64,000 bases of DNA from Aegicerativicinus sediminis (lineage in GTDB: Bacteria; Bacteroidota; Bacteroidia; Flavobacteriales; Flavobacteriaceae): contig NZ_CP064295.1 of assembly GCF_015476115.1 (NCBI RefSeq), forward strand, positions 2,970,001-3,034,000, read 5' to 3'. Of this stretch, positions 19,117 through 29,290 are shown piece by piece. The notes beneath the pieces are model-generated. The model did not search any database, had not been told where the DNA came from, and saw nothing but the letters and a program-made list of their open reading frames with translations. The position numbers and the translations under genes are program-made. Position 1 is the stretch's first letter; every line of letters begins with the position of its first letter.

Positions 19117-20287
19117 AAGAATTGGTTTTGTGTTGTCTTTTCTGCCAGATTACTCTGAGACCTTCTTAAGCTCAAAAATAGAAGGTCTTGTTGAATATGG
19201 TCATTCAGTGGTGGTTTATACTGATTATATTCCTAAAAATATAGAACACAAAAATTTTTCTATTATTTCTGGTGCCGATTGGACAGTAAGTAATACTAAA
19301 AAGCTGTTTTTAACTGCTAAATATGTCTTTTTCAGTCTTTTTAAATCACCACGTAGATCGTATCAATTATATAAATTAAACAAAAAGGATGGGTTTGATT
19401 TTAGATCAAACATTATCAATGTTATTAAAAATCAAAATTTATTGAGGTTGGAGGTTGATTGGCTACATTTTGGTTTCGGTTCTCTTATAGAGGGTAGGGA
19501 AAATGTGGCTAAGGCAATAGGGGCCAAATGTGGACTAAGTTTTAGAGGCTACGATCTCTATCTGTCCCCATTGTTGAGACCAAATTGTTTCGATCTAGCC
19601 TTTTCTAAAGAAATAAAGTACCATGTGCTTTCCGAGCAAATGAAACTGCACTTATTAGAAAAGGGAATCAATGAAAAAAGGATTAGTGTGATACCACCAG
19701 CTATTGATTCTAATTATTTTAAGCCTTTAGAGGCCAGAATTAAAAATAAAACTAATCAATTTCTAACTGTAGCACGTCTGCATTGGAAAAAGGGCTTGGA
19801 ATATACGTTAGAAGCCCTTTCCCTTTTGAAGGAAAGTGGTTTAGACTTTCAATATAAAATAATTGGAGAGGGAGATCAATACGAACGCCTGGTTTTTGCA
19901 GCTTACCAATTAGGCTTAAAAGATAAAATTGAGTTTTTAGGAAAATGCTCTAAGGAGGAAGTTAGGAATTATATGGCGCAAGCAGATATTTACCTTCAAT
20001 ACAGTATTCAAGAAGGTTTTTGTAATGCAGTGCTAGAAGCACAGGCTATGGAACTGTTATGTTTAGTATCTAATGCGGAAGGCTTGGAGGAAAATATAGT
20101 ACACCAAAAAACTGGATGGGTTGTTCCTAAAAGAAAACCTGGCCTTCTTGCTGATCAGATTATACAAGTTTTGGGTTTAGATGAAAAATCCAAAACTATT
20201 ATAAAGCGAAATGCCCGCAAAAGGGTTGTTGCTGATTTTAATTTAGAGTTTCAAAATCTTAAATTTTTAGAATTTTATGGTGAATAA
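19106..20287 (+). CDS. GT4-family glycosyltransferase (colanic-acid type layout)
   Basis: GT-B transferase of 393 residues: IGFVLSFLPDYSETFLS at the N-terminus, WLHFGFGSL and SFRGYDLYLSP in the acceptor half, LTVARLHWKKGLEYT opening the donor half, and EX7E motif EGFCNAVLE. The FPxxSETF start and RGYD block recall WcaL/AmsK-type transferases. Overlap with the previous gene suggests coupled translation. Confidence 0.88.
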   Translation: MKLKRIGFVLSFLPDYSETFLSSKIEGLVEYGHSVVVYTDYIPKNIEHKNFSIISGADWTVSNTKKLFLTAKYVFFSLFKSPRRSYQLYKLNKKDGFDFRSNIINVIKNQNLLRLEVDWLHFGFGSLIEGRENVAKAIGAKCGLSFRGYDLYLSPLLRPNCFDLAFSKEIKYHVLSEQMKLHLLEKGINEKRISVIPPAIDSNYFKPLEARIKNKTNQFLTVARLHWKKGLEYTLEALSLLKESGLDFQYKIIGEGDQYERLVFAAYQLGLKDKIEFLGKCSKEEVRNYMAQADIYLQYSIQEGFCNAVLEAQAMELLCLVSNAEGLEENIVHQKTGWVVPKRKPGLLADQIIQVLGLDEKSKTIIKRNARKRVVADFNLEFQNLKFLEFYGE

Positions 20288-20329
20288 TTCTCTAGAGGCG
20301 TATCTTGTGTCTCAACTAGTAACTCTATA

Positions 20330-21067
20330 ATGACCTCATACGAATACCTACGTTGGTTTACCTATCCTTTCTTGCCAGTACTCTATATTCGAGTTAGGAA
20401 TGATGTAAAAAACCTTCTTAAGCAATCAAAAATAGGTTCAAAGGAAATTAATATATTAGATGTTGGGGGTAGGAAATCTCCCTATACCATTGGTATTCCT
20501 GCCCAAATTAGTTTAATGGATATTCCGCAAGAAAACGAGACGATGAAATCTTTACATCTCGGATTTACAGATAAGTTGCTGGATGATGTTAAAGAAAGAC
20601 GATCTAATGTTTTTGATTTAATTATTGAGGATATGACCCAAACAACTCTTCCCCAAAATTCTTATGATGGAATTATTTGTGTAGAAGTGTTAGAGCACGT
20701 GGAAAATGATGAAGAATTTGTAAAAAACCTGGCCAAGGTATTGAAACCAAATGGATGGGCTTATCTCACCACACCAAATGGTGATTTTATAAAAAATGAA
20801 GGCCCGAATAAAAATCCAGACCATAAACGCCACTATACCAAACAGCAATTAATCGATCTTCTAAAAAGTCATTTTAACGAAGTCGAAGTAAATTATGCGG
20901 TTAAAACTGGAAAATACCGAGTTATGGGATTAAAAGGATTCAGAAAAAAGAAACCTTGGCTGCTTTTCAAATCAGTCTATGCAAACCTTGTTAATAGGTG
21001 GCAATCTAAAAATGTTTTTGATAAAAGCAATGGAACGGCTCATTTGGTAGCAATTGTATTTAAATGA
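20330..21067 (+). CDS. Class I SAM-dependent methyltransferase
   Basis: The 245-residue protein has motif I as ILDVGGRKSPY and the post-motif EDMTQTTLPQNSYDGIICVEVLEHV, then LTTPNGDFIKNEG, consistent with Methyltransf_11. A 42-base gap separates it from the GT4 gene before. Probable sugar O-methyltransferase by context only. Confidence 0.83.
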   Translation: MTSYEYLRWFTYPFLPVLYIRVRNDVKNLLKQSKIGSKEINILDVGGRKSPYTIGIPAQISLMDIPQENETMKSLHLGFTDKLLDDVKERRSNVFDLIIEDMTQTTLPQNSYDGIICVEVLEHVENDEEFVKNLAKVLKPNGWAYLTTPNGDFIKNEGPNKNPDHKRHYTKQQLIDLLKSHFNEVEVNYAVKTGKYRVMGLKGFRKKKPWLLFKSVYANLVNRWQSKNVFDKSNGTAHLVAIVFK

Positions 21068-21109
21068 TTTTACCAAAATAGTTACTCTTACTAACTAAGT
21101 ACTTTAAAA

Positions 21110-22174
21110 TTGGTTAAAAAAACGGTTTATTTCTTTTCGTTTAGTTTAGATGAGAATTCGGCAGCTGATTATTTTATTTCGCTCTGCAACGAATTAGCGA
21201 AAGTTCATACCGTTATAATAATTGCGAATAAAGTCAGAAATACGAATGTTCCTCTTTCGGAGAAAATTAAAGTTTTCAAATGGCCTTCAAATAACCCTAG
21301 GAAAATTAGGGATTTCTATTTTTTAATTAAGTTGGTTCTCAATTATAAGCCTTCCTTTATGGTATCGATATTTAGTTCGGTCAATATTTTTTTAATTGTA
21401 GGTTGGCTTTTTCATGTTAAAAATCGTATTGCATGGATAAGATCGTTAAGTACTCAATTTCATTACAATAAATTTTTGGTTTTTAGAAAAAGCATCATTC
21501 TAAGATTGGCTACTAGGGTTTTCGTTAACTCAACTGCGACACTAGAAGATGCAAGTCAATTTTACCAAATTGACAAGCAAAAAATGTCAATAATTTATAA
21601 CTCTGTGATGGATTATAATTTGGTGGTTGACAATAACATTTCTTATTTGCCTAATAAGATTTTGTATGTTGGGAGATTGCACCATTCTAAGGGAATAGAT
21701 ATTCTAATTAAAGCAATTGCGATCTTAAGATCGGAAAAATTAGAATTAGAGATAATCGGTGCAGGTTCTTATAAGTCTGAATTGAAAAACTTAGTTAAAA
21801 ATTTAAATCTCGAGGACAAGGTTAATTTTGTGGGTCATAAAAAAAAATCGGAGGTTTTGATTTACTTTAAAAAAGCCTTTTGTACAGTTGTCCCAAGTTT
21901 TTCAGAGGCTTTTGGTTATACCATAATTGAAGCAATGAGTATGAAGAGCTGTGTTGTTGGGGCCAACAATACTGGAATTAAGGAGACCATCATACATAAT
22001 AAAACCGGCTTGTTATTCGAGACAGGAAACCCTACAGATTTAGCCGAGAAGATGTTATACCTTTTAAGAAATAATGCCGTCAGGGATAACTTGGCTAAGG
22101 AAGGTTATCTAAGGTTTTTAAGTAAGTATGAAATTAATACTAGATTGTTAGAGGATGTTCAGTTTTATCAATAG
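21110..22174 (+). CDS. GT4-family glycosyltransferase (TTG start)
   Basis: GT-B transferase of 354 residues with the donor half opening ILYVGRLHHSKGID and the EX7E motif EAFGYTIIE followed by NNTGIKET. The TTG at 21110 places the first strand VYFFSFS properly and no ATG lies close by. It overlaps the FkbM gene by 20 bases. Confidence 0.87.
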   Translation: MVKKTVYFFSFSLDENSAADYFISLCNELAKVHTVIIIANKVRNTNVPLSEKIKVFKWPSNNPRKIRDFYFLIKLVLNYKPSFMVSIFSSVNIFLIVGWLFHVKNRIAWIRSLSTQFHYNKFLVFRKSIILRLATRVFVNSTATLEDASQFYQIDKQKMSIIYNSVMDYNLVVDNNISYLPNKILYVGRLHHSKGIDILIKAIAILRSEKLELEIIGAGSYKSELKNLVKNLNLEDKVNFVGHKKKSEVLIYFKKAFCTVVPSFSEAFGYTIIEAMSMKSCVVGANNTGIKETIIHNKTGLLFETGNPTDLAEKMLYLLRNNAVRDNLAKEGYLRFLSKYEINTRLLEDVQFYQ

Positions 22175-23147
22175 AACGAATAGATTAAAATTTAAGTTTG
22201 AATTATCCAAAGGTATCTGTGCTATATTACCACCTATTTTTTCTCAATCGGTTAGAAATCGAATCATTTCAATTAAAGAAGGAGAGGTTTTAAAACTCGG
22301 CTTTAAAAAGAGATCATTAACTGGTAGCTGTTTTTTTGGAAACACCTCGGATTTTCATGCTTTTAAGTTCGCAATACATGGCTATTTTGATTGGAGAAAT
22401 ATTGTCCTAGCCAAAAAACTTTTTCAAATTAAGCCAGGAAATATTATTGAAGTCGGTGCCAACATAGGTACTGAGACCATATCATATGCCGATATCACAA
22501 GTCAATTAAATTATAAAACCTTAGCCTTTGAGCCACTACCTTCAAATTTTAGTATTTTAGAAAAAAACAAGGTTCTTAACAAATTGGATAATCTTGAAAT
22601 ATTTGATTGTTTAGTATCGGATAAAAATGGCTTAATTAATTTTAAAATACCTGCTGGAAACAATTCGGGATCAGGTCATATTGTACAGGATACTGAAAAA
22701 ACATTAACTGACCTTATTAAAATACCAGTTTCATCATTAGATGAGCTAATTCCTCAAGAAAATATATCAATCATTTTTATTGATGTGGAGGGAATGGAAT
22801 TTCAAGTCATCAAGGGAGCTTTAAATTTAATTAGAACGAATAGACCGTCAATAGTTCTAGAGGTAAATAGAAAATTTCTAGAAAATAGAGGTCAAACTAG
22901 TGTATCAGAATTAATGCAACTATTTAATTCCTTATCCTATAACTGTTACTACATTAATCGATTTTCCATAGAAAGGGTTGACAAAAAAAAATTGAAGGTT
23001 AATAAGAATAAGAACTGGATTTGTATTCCAAAAGAAGAATCAAAAACAATAAATAAATTGAGGTATAGTTTATTAAAAATGATGGTAAACCCTTTTACAA
23101 ATTTTGGAACCATTATTAAGGCATCATTAAGTAAAACGCATTTATAA
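22155..23147 (+). CDS. FkbM-family methyltransferase
   Basis: Members of this family O-methylate sugars or polyketides with SAM. In this 330-residue protein the SAM loop is IIEVGANIGTETISYA, the strand-2 acid is in FEPLPSNF, and the family-typical FIDVEGMEFQVIKGA appears near residue 215. N-terminal (about 85) and C-terminal (about 60) extensions are not assignable. Two bases separate it from the sulfotransferase-like gene, so both may modify the same glycan. Confidence 0.87.
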   Translation: MFSFINRTNRLKFKFELSKGICAILPPIFSQSVRNRIISIKEGEVLKLGFKKRSLTGSCFFGNTSDFHAFKFAIHGYFDWRNIVLAKKLFQIKPGNIIEVGANIGTETISYADITSQLNYKTLAFEPLPSNFSILEKNKVLNKLDNLEIFDCLVSDKNGLINFKIPAGNNSGSGHIVQDTEKTLTDLIKIPVSSLDELIPQENISIIFIDVEGMEFQVIKGALNLIRTNRPSIVLEVNRKFLENRGQTSVSELMQLFNSLSYNCYYINRFSIERVDKKKLKVNKNKNWICIPKEESKTINKLRYSLLKMMVNPFTNFGTIIKASLSKTHL

Positions 23148-23149
23148 TT

Positions 23150-23755
23150 TTGAAAATTTTCGTTATAGGCTTTCATAAAACTGGCACTACCTCTTTAGAG
23201 TTAGCCCTAAATAGGTTAGGTTTTAATGTTTACGGAGGAGATCAAAAACTGTTAAGCATTAAAAATGTATCTGAAAGGCAGAAATATATTAAAAATATAC
23301 TGAAGCAATATAATGTCGTTCAAGATATGCCATGGCCCCTGTTTTATAAGGAGCTTTATGAAATGTTTCCAGATTCCAAATTTATTTTAACTTATAGATC
23401 TCCAGAAAAATGGATTAAAAGTGTGGTGCAGTTTTTTGCAGGAATAAAATTTCCTTTACATCAAAAAATTTATGGTGTTCCCTGTGCAGCAGGCTATGAA
23501 GATATTTACCTCCATAAATATAACGCACATAATCAGGAAGTCTTAGAATTTTTTAATGGCAATTCCAATTTTTTAGTGATGGAAGCAGGTAAAAACTTCG
23601 ATTATGGAACCCTTTGTGGATTTTTAGAGGTGAGGGCCATTCCTTCTGAGGCTTTTCCTCATGGACGCAACAATTCTAAAAGATTATTGCCAAAATTTAA
23701 ATGGTATAGGCAATTAAGATCTTATTATTGGAATCTTAAAAAGGGATATAATTGA
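23150..23755 (+). CDS. Sulfotransferase-family protein (TTG start)
   Basis: The 201-residue protein starts with the 5'-phosphosulfate-binding loop GFHKTGTTSL at residues 7-16 and has LTYRSPEKWIKS around residue 80, matching the 3'-phosphate-binding R-x-P-x-x-W/S region of PAPS-dependent sulfotransferases (Sulfotransfer_4 type). This predicts sulfation of the glycan or a lipid head. No PAPS synthesis genes lie in the window. The TTG start is set by the loop position. Confidence 0.8.
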   Translation: MKIFVIGFHKTGTTSLELALNRLGFNVYGGDQKLLSIKNVSERQKYIKNILKQYNVVQDMPWPLFYKELYEMFPDSKFILTYRSPEKWIKSVVQFFAGIKFPLHQKIYGVPCAAGYEDIYLHKYNAHNQEVLEFFNGNSNFLVMEAGKNFDYGTLCGFLEVRAIPSEAFPHGRNNSKRLLPKFKWYRQLRSYYWNLKKGYN

Positions 23756-24819
23756 AAATTTTGCTCTTTTACACCAAAAATCAAGGGTACTTATCCCAGT
23801 TTTTTTCAGAGTTTTCGGACTATTTGAGCACACAAGAAAATGAAATTTTTATCTTTTCGTTTAAGCAAAATAATGGTTACAGTCAAAATAGCAATATTCA
23901 TTTTTATACTAAGAAAAAGAGGGGATTTATTTCAAATTATTTCCAGGTATTCCAAATAGTTAAGAAGATTAGGCCAGATGTAATTATCGCTAATTTTAGT
24001 TATGTAAATCCTGCAATTATTTCTGGTTATCTGTTCAATACTAAAACCAAAATTGCTTGGTGTGATTCTTTAATTAAACAATCGGGAGCCAATTGGTTAA
24101 ATAATAATATCAAACGAATTGTATATAGATATGCGAATTATTTAATTGCCAATTCATATCTCATGCAACAGGAGTTAATCGATATTATTAGGGTAAGGAA
24201 TGACAAAATAAAAGTCATCCCTTTTTATACCAATATCCATTTGAAAAATAAAGCTACTAAGACAAAACCAAATGACATTTTCAAAATTGGTTGTCCAGGT
24301 CGGCTAGAGGAGCATAAAAATCAATTGATAGTTTTGAAGGCCATAAAATTGTTGAATTTTAATTCAAATGCGAAACTGAGGTTGTTTCTAGCTGGTACCG
24401 GAAACAAAAAAAAACAGCTAATCCAATATGCGGATGAGAATGATTTGCCTGTGGATTTTTTAGATCAATTGAACTCAGATAAAATATTGGACTTCTATAA
24501 TGAAATGGATTTAATTGTATTGCCTAGTCTGCATGAAGCCTTTGGATTAGTGGCTATTGAAGCTATGGCACTTGGGAGGCCAGTAATTATCTCTAAAAAC
24601 TTTGGAGCCTTATCCTTTATAGATCAAAATAAATTTAAATTGGATTCCTTTACTTTCGATCCTTCGAACGTAAAGGAATTAGCTGAAATATTGGAAACAT
24701 ATAAACAAGGAGATGGGCATAATGGTGAATATTTCCAAAATCTTTATAAACAAACCTTTAATAAAGGCCGTATTTTTGAAAGTATTTCAAATATTATTTT
24801 ATCCGAAACCATAGAATAA
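23752..24819 (+). CDS. GT4-family glycosyltransferase (TTG start)
   Basis: GT-B transferase of 355 residues with IGCPGRLEEHKNQ at the donor half and EX7E motif EAFGLVAIE. The TTG start overlaps the previous TGA. The last base of its stop is the first base of the next ATG. Specificity unknown. Confidence 0.87.
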   Translation: MKILLFYTKNQGYLSQFFSEFSDYLSTQENEIFIFSFKQNNGYSQNSNIHFYTKKKRGFISNYFQVFQIVKKIRPDVIIANFSYVNPAIISGYLFNTKTKIAWCDSLIKQSGANWLNNNIKRIVYRYANYLIANSYLMQQELIDIIRVRNDKIKVIPFYTNIHLKNKATKTKPNDIFKIGCPGRLEEHKNQLIVLKAIKLLNFNSNAKLRLFLAGTGNKKKQLIQYADENDLPVDFLDQLNSDKILDFYNEMDLIVLPSLHEAFGLVAIEAMALGRPVIISKNFGALSFIDQNKFKLDSFTFDPSNVKELAEILETYKQGDGHNGEYFQNLYKQTFNKGRIFESISNIILSETIE

Positions 24820-26165
24820 TGAAGGAAGAACCATTGCTTTCATCACTATTTTTTTTCAAATACCTTCATTCTACCCATTATTTCCGTTTATTAAATATGG
24901 ATGGTAACTTGGTATTTCCACTATGGGAAAACCTTCCACAGTCCATCAAAGATAAAATTGAACTTTGCCAAGAATTTAAATCTGAGCTATCTAAACGGCA
25001 TGAGGCCTCGTATCGAACTATTTTAAAAGGTTATTTGGGTGAGGTAGAACATGTAAATAATTTTCAAGAAATACCTTTAGAGGATAATTATAGGTTTTTA
25101 AGAAGGTACGTTAGTCCCTTTTGGGTACTATATGTATTGGTTGTTCGCATCTTAAGTTTCCATAATATTTATAAAGAGATTTTGGCTTGGCACCGGTGCA
25201 AAAATGAACACCGAATTAATTATTGGGAACAACCTATTGTGCAAGATTATAATAATGAACTAGGAACTGTTTCTGACTCTCAATTAGTAAGTGTGATTAT
25301 TCCGACACTCAATAGATATGTGTATTTAAAGGATGTTTTAAATGATTTGGAAAATCAAACCTATTCCAATTTTGAGGTAATTGTTGTTGATCAATCCGAT
25401 AATTTTAATAATAATTTCTATGATCAGTTTAATCTTAATTTAAATATCATTTACCAACAGGAAAAAGAATTATGGAAAGCCCGTAATCATGCAATAAAAA
25501 TGGCTAAAGGAGATTTTATTTTACTATTTGATGACGATTCTCGGGTTGAAAAGGATTGGATAAAATACCACATAAAAATATTGGAAGATTTTGAAGCAGA
25601 TATTTCCTCTGGAGTTTCCTTTAGCGTCATTGGTGCTGAAGTGCCCAAACATTATTCTTATTTAAAGATAAGTGATCAATTGGATACTGGCAATGTAATG
25701 ATCAAGAGGAATGTTTTTAAAAAGATCGGTCTCTTCGATAGGCAGTTTGAAGGACAACGTATGGGAGATGGGGAGTTTGGATGTAGGGCCTTTAAAAATA
25801 ATTTAAAAAATATTTCAAATCCATTTGCACATCGAATTCATCTAAAGGTTGATTCAGGCGGGCTCAGGGAAAAAGGTAGTTGGGATGCATTTCGCCCCTC
25901 TAAGTGGATTGCGCCAAGACCAATTCCATCCGTCATATATTTTTTTAGACGTTATTTCGGACGAAAAGCAACATTGTTTGCACTTCTAAAGAATGTACCT
26001 CTTGGCTTGGTGCCTTATCAATATAAACAGAACAAACTAAGATTGATTATATCCATCTTATCATTAATTATTCTGTTCCCCGTTGTGTTGATCCAAGTAA
26101 TGTGGTCATGGCGTTTAGCATCCTTAAAACTTAAGGAAGGACCTCTTATTGATCAATTGCCATGA
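24819..26165 (+). CDS. GT2-family glycosyltransferase with N-terminal extension and C-terminal membrane segment
   Basis: The protein has 448 residues. The first 150 form an extension with one hydrophobic stretch (FWVLYVLVVRI) and no recognised domain. The GT2 domain follows: VSVIIPTLNRYVY, VVDQSDN, KARNHAIKMAKG and FDDDSRVEKDW. A hydrophobic helix near the C-terminus (about residues 408-430) suggests membrane anchoring. It overlaps the next gene by four bases. Confidence 0.85.
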   Translation: MKEEPLLSSLFFFKYLHSTHYFRLLNMDGNLVFPLWENLPQSIKDKIELCQEFKSELSKRHEASYRTILKGYLGEVEHVNNFQEIPLEDNYRFLRRYVSPFWVLYVLVVRILSFHNIYKEILAWHRCKNEHRINYWEQPIVQDYNNELGTVSDSQLVSVIIPTLNRYVYLKDVLNDLENQTYSNFEVIVVDQSDNFNNNFYDQFNLNLNIIYQQEKELWKARNHAIKMAKGDFILLFDDDSRVEKDWIKYHIKILEDFEADISSGVSFSVIGAEVPKHYSYLKISDQLDTGNVMIKRNVFKKIGLFDRQFEGQRMGDGEFGCRAFKNNLKNISNPFAHRIHLKVDSGGLREKGSWDAFRPSKWIAPRPIPSVIYFFRRYFGRKATLFALLKNVPLGLVPYQYKQNKLRLIISILSLIILFPVVLIQVMWSWRLASLKLKEGPLIDQLP

Positions 26166-27268
26166 CCAATACCGAAATTCCGATATTATTAGTAACCTCA
26201 GAATTTCCACCACAACCTGGGGGTATTGGTTACCATGCCTATCATCTAGCAACCTTTCTCGAAAGGGATGGTTTTGAACTCACAGTGATAACAGATCAGC
26301 GGTCTCTTGATGGTAAACAAGAAGCAACCTTTGATGCTAGTTGTGATTTTAAGATCATCAGGGTAAAAAGGGAAAGACTTATTGCGAAAACCTATTTAAC
26401 GAGAATAAAGCAGGTTATCCAAAATACATCAAGGAAAACTATAGTAATTGCTTCCGGAAAATTTTCCCTTTGGGTTGTAGCCATGCAATCTCAGTTTAAA
26501 AATTGTAAAACAGTTGCAATTCTACACGGCACGGAGGTCAATTTTCAAAATCCCATTTTAAAAAAGTCCATTGATTTTTCTATAAAGCGTTTCGATAAAT
26601 TGATTGCCGTATCTAATTTTACAAAAAACTTGGTGGCATATTTAAATCTGCCTATTACTGTTATTCCAAATGGAATTGTCTTTAATTATTGGAATATGGA
26701 TCGAGCCAATACCGCTTTAATATTGAAAGGAAGCCCCATTCTTGTAACAATCGGCCGAATATCTGAACGCAAAGGACAATTTAAGGTGGTGGGTTATTTG
26801 CCAGAATTAATTAAATATTGGCCACATATTCAATACCATTGTATCGGTTTAGACAACGAGGGTGGAAAGTTAATGGAGTTGGCTACTACTTTGGGTGTCT
26901 GCTCCCATCTCACCATCCACGGTCCTTTGCCTACAAATCAATTAAAAGACTACCTGTCTAAGGCAGATATTGCTCTGATGTTAAGTCAAAATACGTATTC
27001 TGGTGATGTGGAAGGTTTTGGTATTGCTGCTTTGGAGGCCAATGCTTTAGGAATTCCAGTTATAGGTTCAAAAGGAAGCGGTTTGGAGGATGCCATAGAG
27101 GATTATAAATCTGGTCGATTGGTTGATTCTAGTAATTTTGAAGAAATAAAGGAAGCTATTAATGAAATTCTGAAGAACAGGCCGGTGTATAAACAGAATT
27201 CGGTTTTATGGGCAAAACAACATGATTGGTCTAAAATCATTCAACAATATTTGAACGTATTAGAATGA
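26162..27268 (+). CDS. GT4-family glycosyltransferase
   Basis: GT-B transferase of 368 residues with the N-terminal SEFPPQPGGIGYHAYHLA loop, AILHGTEVNF, VSNFTKNLV, IPNGI, TIGRISERKGQ and EX7E motif EGFGIAALE. It closely fits the PimB/WcaI-like GT4 pattern with a Gly-rich N-terminal loop. Four-base overlaps join it to both neighbours. Confidence 0.9.
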   Translation: MTNTEIPILLVTSEFPPQPGGIGYHAYHLATFLERDGFELTVITDQRSLDGKQEATFDASCDFKIIRVKRERLIAKTYLTRIKQVIQNTSRKTIVIASGKFSLWVVAMQSQFKNCKTVAILHGTEVNFQNPILKKSIDFSIKRFDKLIAVSNFTKNLVAYLNLPITVIPNGIVFNYWNMDRANTALILKGSPILVTIGRISERKGQFKVVGYLPELIKYWPHIQYHCIGLDNEGGKLMELATTLGVCSHLTIHGPLPTNQLKDYLSKADIALMLSQNTYSGDVEGFGIAALEANALGIPVIGSKGSGLEDAIEDYKSGRLVDSSNFEEIKEAINEILKNRPVYKQNSVLWAKQHDWSKIIQQYLNVLE

Positions 27269-28383
27269 AAACCTTAGCCATTATTTCACATACCGAACAT
27301 TACCTTAAGGAGGATGGAAGCTTAGTAGGTTTAGCTCCCACGGTTATGGAAATAAATCATCTTTTGGCAATTTTTGATAGAATAATTCATTTGGCCATGT
27401 TGCATTCGTCGCCTGCACCCGCCAACACCTTGGCGTATTGCTCAGACCGCATTAAATTTGAAGCCTTGCCTGCTTTGGGAGGTAAAAATGCTGCTTCAAA
27501 AATAAAAATGCTGTGGTATGCTCCTAAGGTGCTTTTCAAAGTCCAAAAGGTGTTAAAAAAGGCTGATCTATTTCAGTTTCGGGCACCAACAGGTATAGGT
27601 GTATTTGTTATTCCTTATTTATTGCTTACTTCAAAAAGGGGTTGGTTTAAATATGCTGGTAATTGGCAACAAAAGGATATTCCAATTACTTACAACTTTC
27701 AGCGTTGGTTATTAAAAAATCAATCCAGAAAAGTAACGATTAATGGAAATTGGGAAAATCAGCCAGTCAACTGCATAACGTTTGAGAATCCTTGTTTGAC
27801 CCAAGAGGAACTAATTGAAGGAGCCAATCTCGAAAAACATTTTGATCCACAAAATATTTCCATATGTTTTATAGGTCGTTTGGAAAAGGAAAAAGGATTT
27901 GATTTGTTTTTAAAAGCCATTCAAAATTTACCCCCGGCTTTTAAAAATCAGATTAGTACTGTTCATATCATTGGTGAAGATCGGAATTTTACTTATGGAG
28001 ATCTGATAAATAATCTGGGAGTTAAGATTGTAAACCATGGGTTGCTCAAAAGATCGGAGGTTCATAAAATTTTAAAGCAAACGCAGCTTCTAATATTGCC
28101 TTCCAAAACTGAGGGTTTTCCGAAAGTATTGGCTGAGTCCTGGAATTATAAATGTTTAACCATAGCATCCGCTATCCCAGGACTTGATGAATATTTTCAT
28201 CTTCAAATTGCAAGGTGGTTAAAATCTTCCAATTTAAGCGAATTGCAAAAAGCCATTGAAGATATACTTACATTAGGTGAAAATGAATTTAAAACTAGAA
28301 CAAATTCCCATTTAAACTGGGTCGAAAACTTTACCTATAATAAGTATAATAATCGTATAAAGGAATTGGTTTTAAACGAATAA
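27265..28383 (+). CDS. GT4-type glycosyltransferase
   Basis: The 372-residue protein has the C-terminal GT-B half clearly (ICFIGRLEKEKGFDLF and EX7E motif EGFPKVLAE with AIPGLDE); the N-terminal half is atypical (KTLAIISHTEHYLKEDG) and has no clear acceptor signature beyond FRAPTGIG. It is the last gene of the tightly overlapping run that began at 21110; a 93-base gap follows. Confidence 0.85.
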   Translation: MKTLAIISHTEHYLKEDGSLVGLAPTVMEINHLLAIFDRIIHLAMLHSSPAPANTLAYCSDRIKFEALPALGGKNAASKIKMLWYAPKVLFKVQKVLKKADLFQFRAPTGIGVFVIPYLLLTSKRGWFKYAGNWQQKDIPITYNFQRWLLKNQSRKVTINGNWENQPVNCITFENPCLTQEELIEGANLEKHFDPQNISICFIGRLEKEKGFDLFLKAIQNLPPAFKNQISTVHIIGEDRNFTYGDLINNLGVKIVNHGLLKRSEVHKILKQTQLLILPSKTEGFPKVLAESWNYKCLTIASAIPGLDEYFHLQIARWLKSSNLSELQKAIEDILTLGENEFKTRTNSHLNWVENFTYNKYNNRIKELVLNE

Positions 28384-28476
28384 AACTTATTATTGCAAGA
28401 GACTATGGATAGTAAACCCCACCAACTACCCAAGTTTTTAAAATAAGATTCTATAATAGCAGACCTACAGTTACTG

Positions 28477-29280
28477 ATGTTTAAAAAACTGACCTGGCTT
28501 TTAAAACGACACCCATTTTTATACCGAACACGGTTCAAATTATTATCCAAACAGGTAACTGAAAAGGATATAGATAACTGCAATTATAATAACGATAATC
28601 CCAAAAACAAGATACCAGCTATATATTGGGAAAAAAATAGGGAGATTTTCCATTCAGGTATGCCAACTTCTGATTTTGAGAAAGTTAAGACAATTAGTAT
28701 ATGGCTGCAAGACAATGTTAAAGGAGGCCCTGGCCTTAGCCAACCGTCCGATACTGCATTGAAAATGATGCTGAAGGGGGAAGGTGGGGTCTGTAGTGAT
28801 TTTGCCCAGGTTTTTAATAATTTTTGTGTCATAAATGATATTAAAGTAAGGGAATGGGGAACTACTAGAATACCATTTACAAAAGAGTTTGGAGGGCATT
28901 CCTTTAATGAGGTGTTTATTGCTGAATGGAACCAATGGATGATGATTGACGTATATTACTGTCTGTGGTTTAAAGATTTGGAAAACAATAAATTGTCAAC
29001 TCTGGGATATTTTAAGTCTCAGCGTTTAAATGTAATCGTTAATGCTGAAATGTATTATCCTAATAAGCGACTTGAGTCTAAAACCCTTGAACGGAATTAT
29101 TACAAATCCGGTTTATTACCGTTTGTGATTTGTAGGTATGATAATAAAAATTATGATATTCTTTTAAAGAATACTCGTTCTTGGCTGCCGGTATTTATCT
29201 CACACTTTTTGATGGTTGTTATTGGGAAAACCTATCATTACCGTTTTCCCTTAGATAACCCAAGTTCTTTATACAGATAG
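28477..29280 (+). CDS. Transglutaminase-like papain-fold protein of a polysaccharide locus
   Basis: The 267-residue protein carries a cysteine-protease-fold triad in the order of the transglutaminase-like superfamily: C106 in GGVCSDFAQ, H141 in GGHSFNEVF, and D158 in MMIDVY. Members can be proteases, amidases or transferases acting on peptide or acyl bonds. There is no signal peptide; a hydrophobic stretch at the C-terminus (about 240-252) may anchor it. It lies 11 bases before the polymerase-like gene. A function in glycan export or modification is possible but nothing in the sequence proves it. Confidence 0.75.
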   Translation: MFKKLTWLLKRHPFLYRTRFKLLSKQVTEKDIDNCNYNNDNPKNKIPAIYWEKNREIFHSGMPTSDFEKVKTISIWLQDNVKGGPGLSQPSDTALKMMLKGEGGVCSDFAQVFNNFCVINDIKVREWGTTRIPFTKEFGGHSFNEVFIAEWNQWMMIDVYYCLWFKDLENNKLSTLGYFKSQRLNVIVNAEMYYPNKRLESKTLERNYYKSGLLPFVICRYDNKNYDILLKNTRSWLPVFISHFLMVVIGKTYHYRFPLDNPSSLYR

Positions 29281-29290
29281 TAAAACTCAA

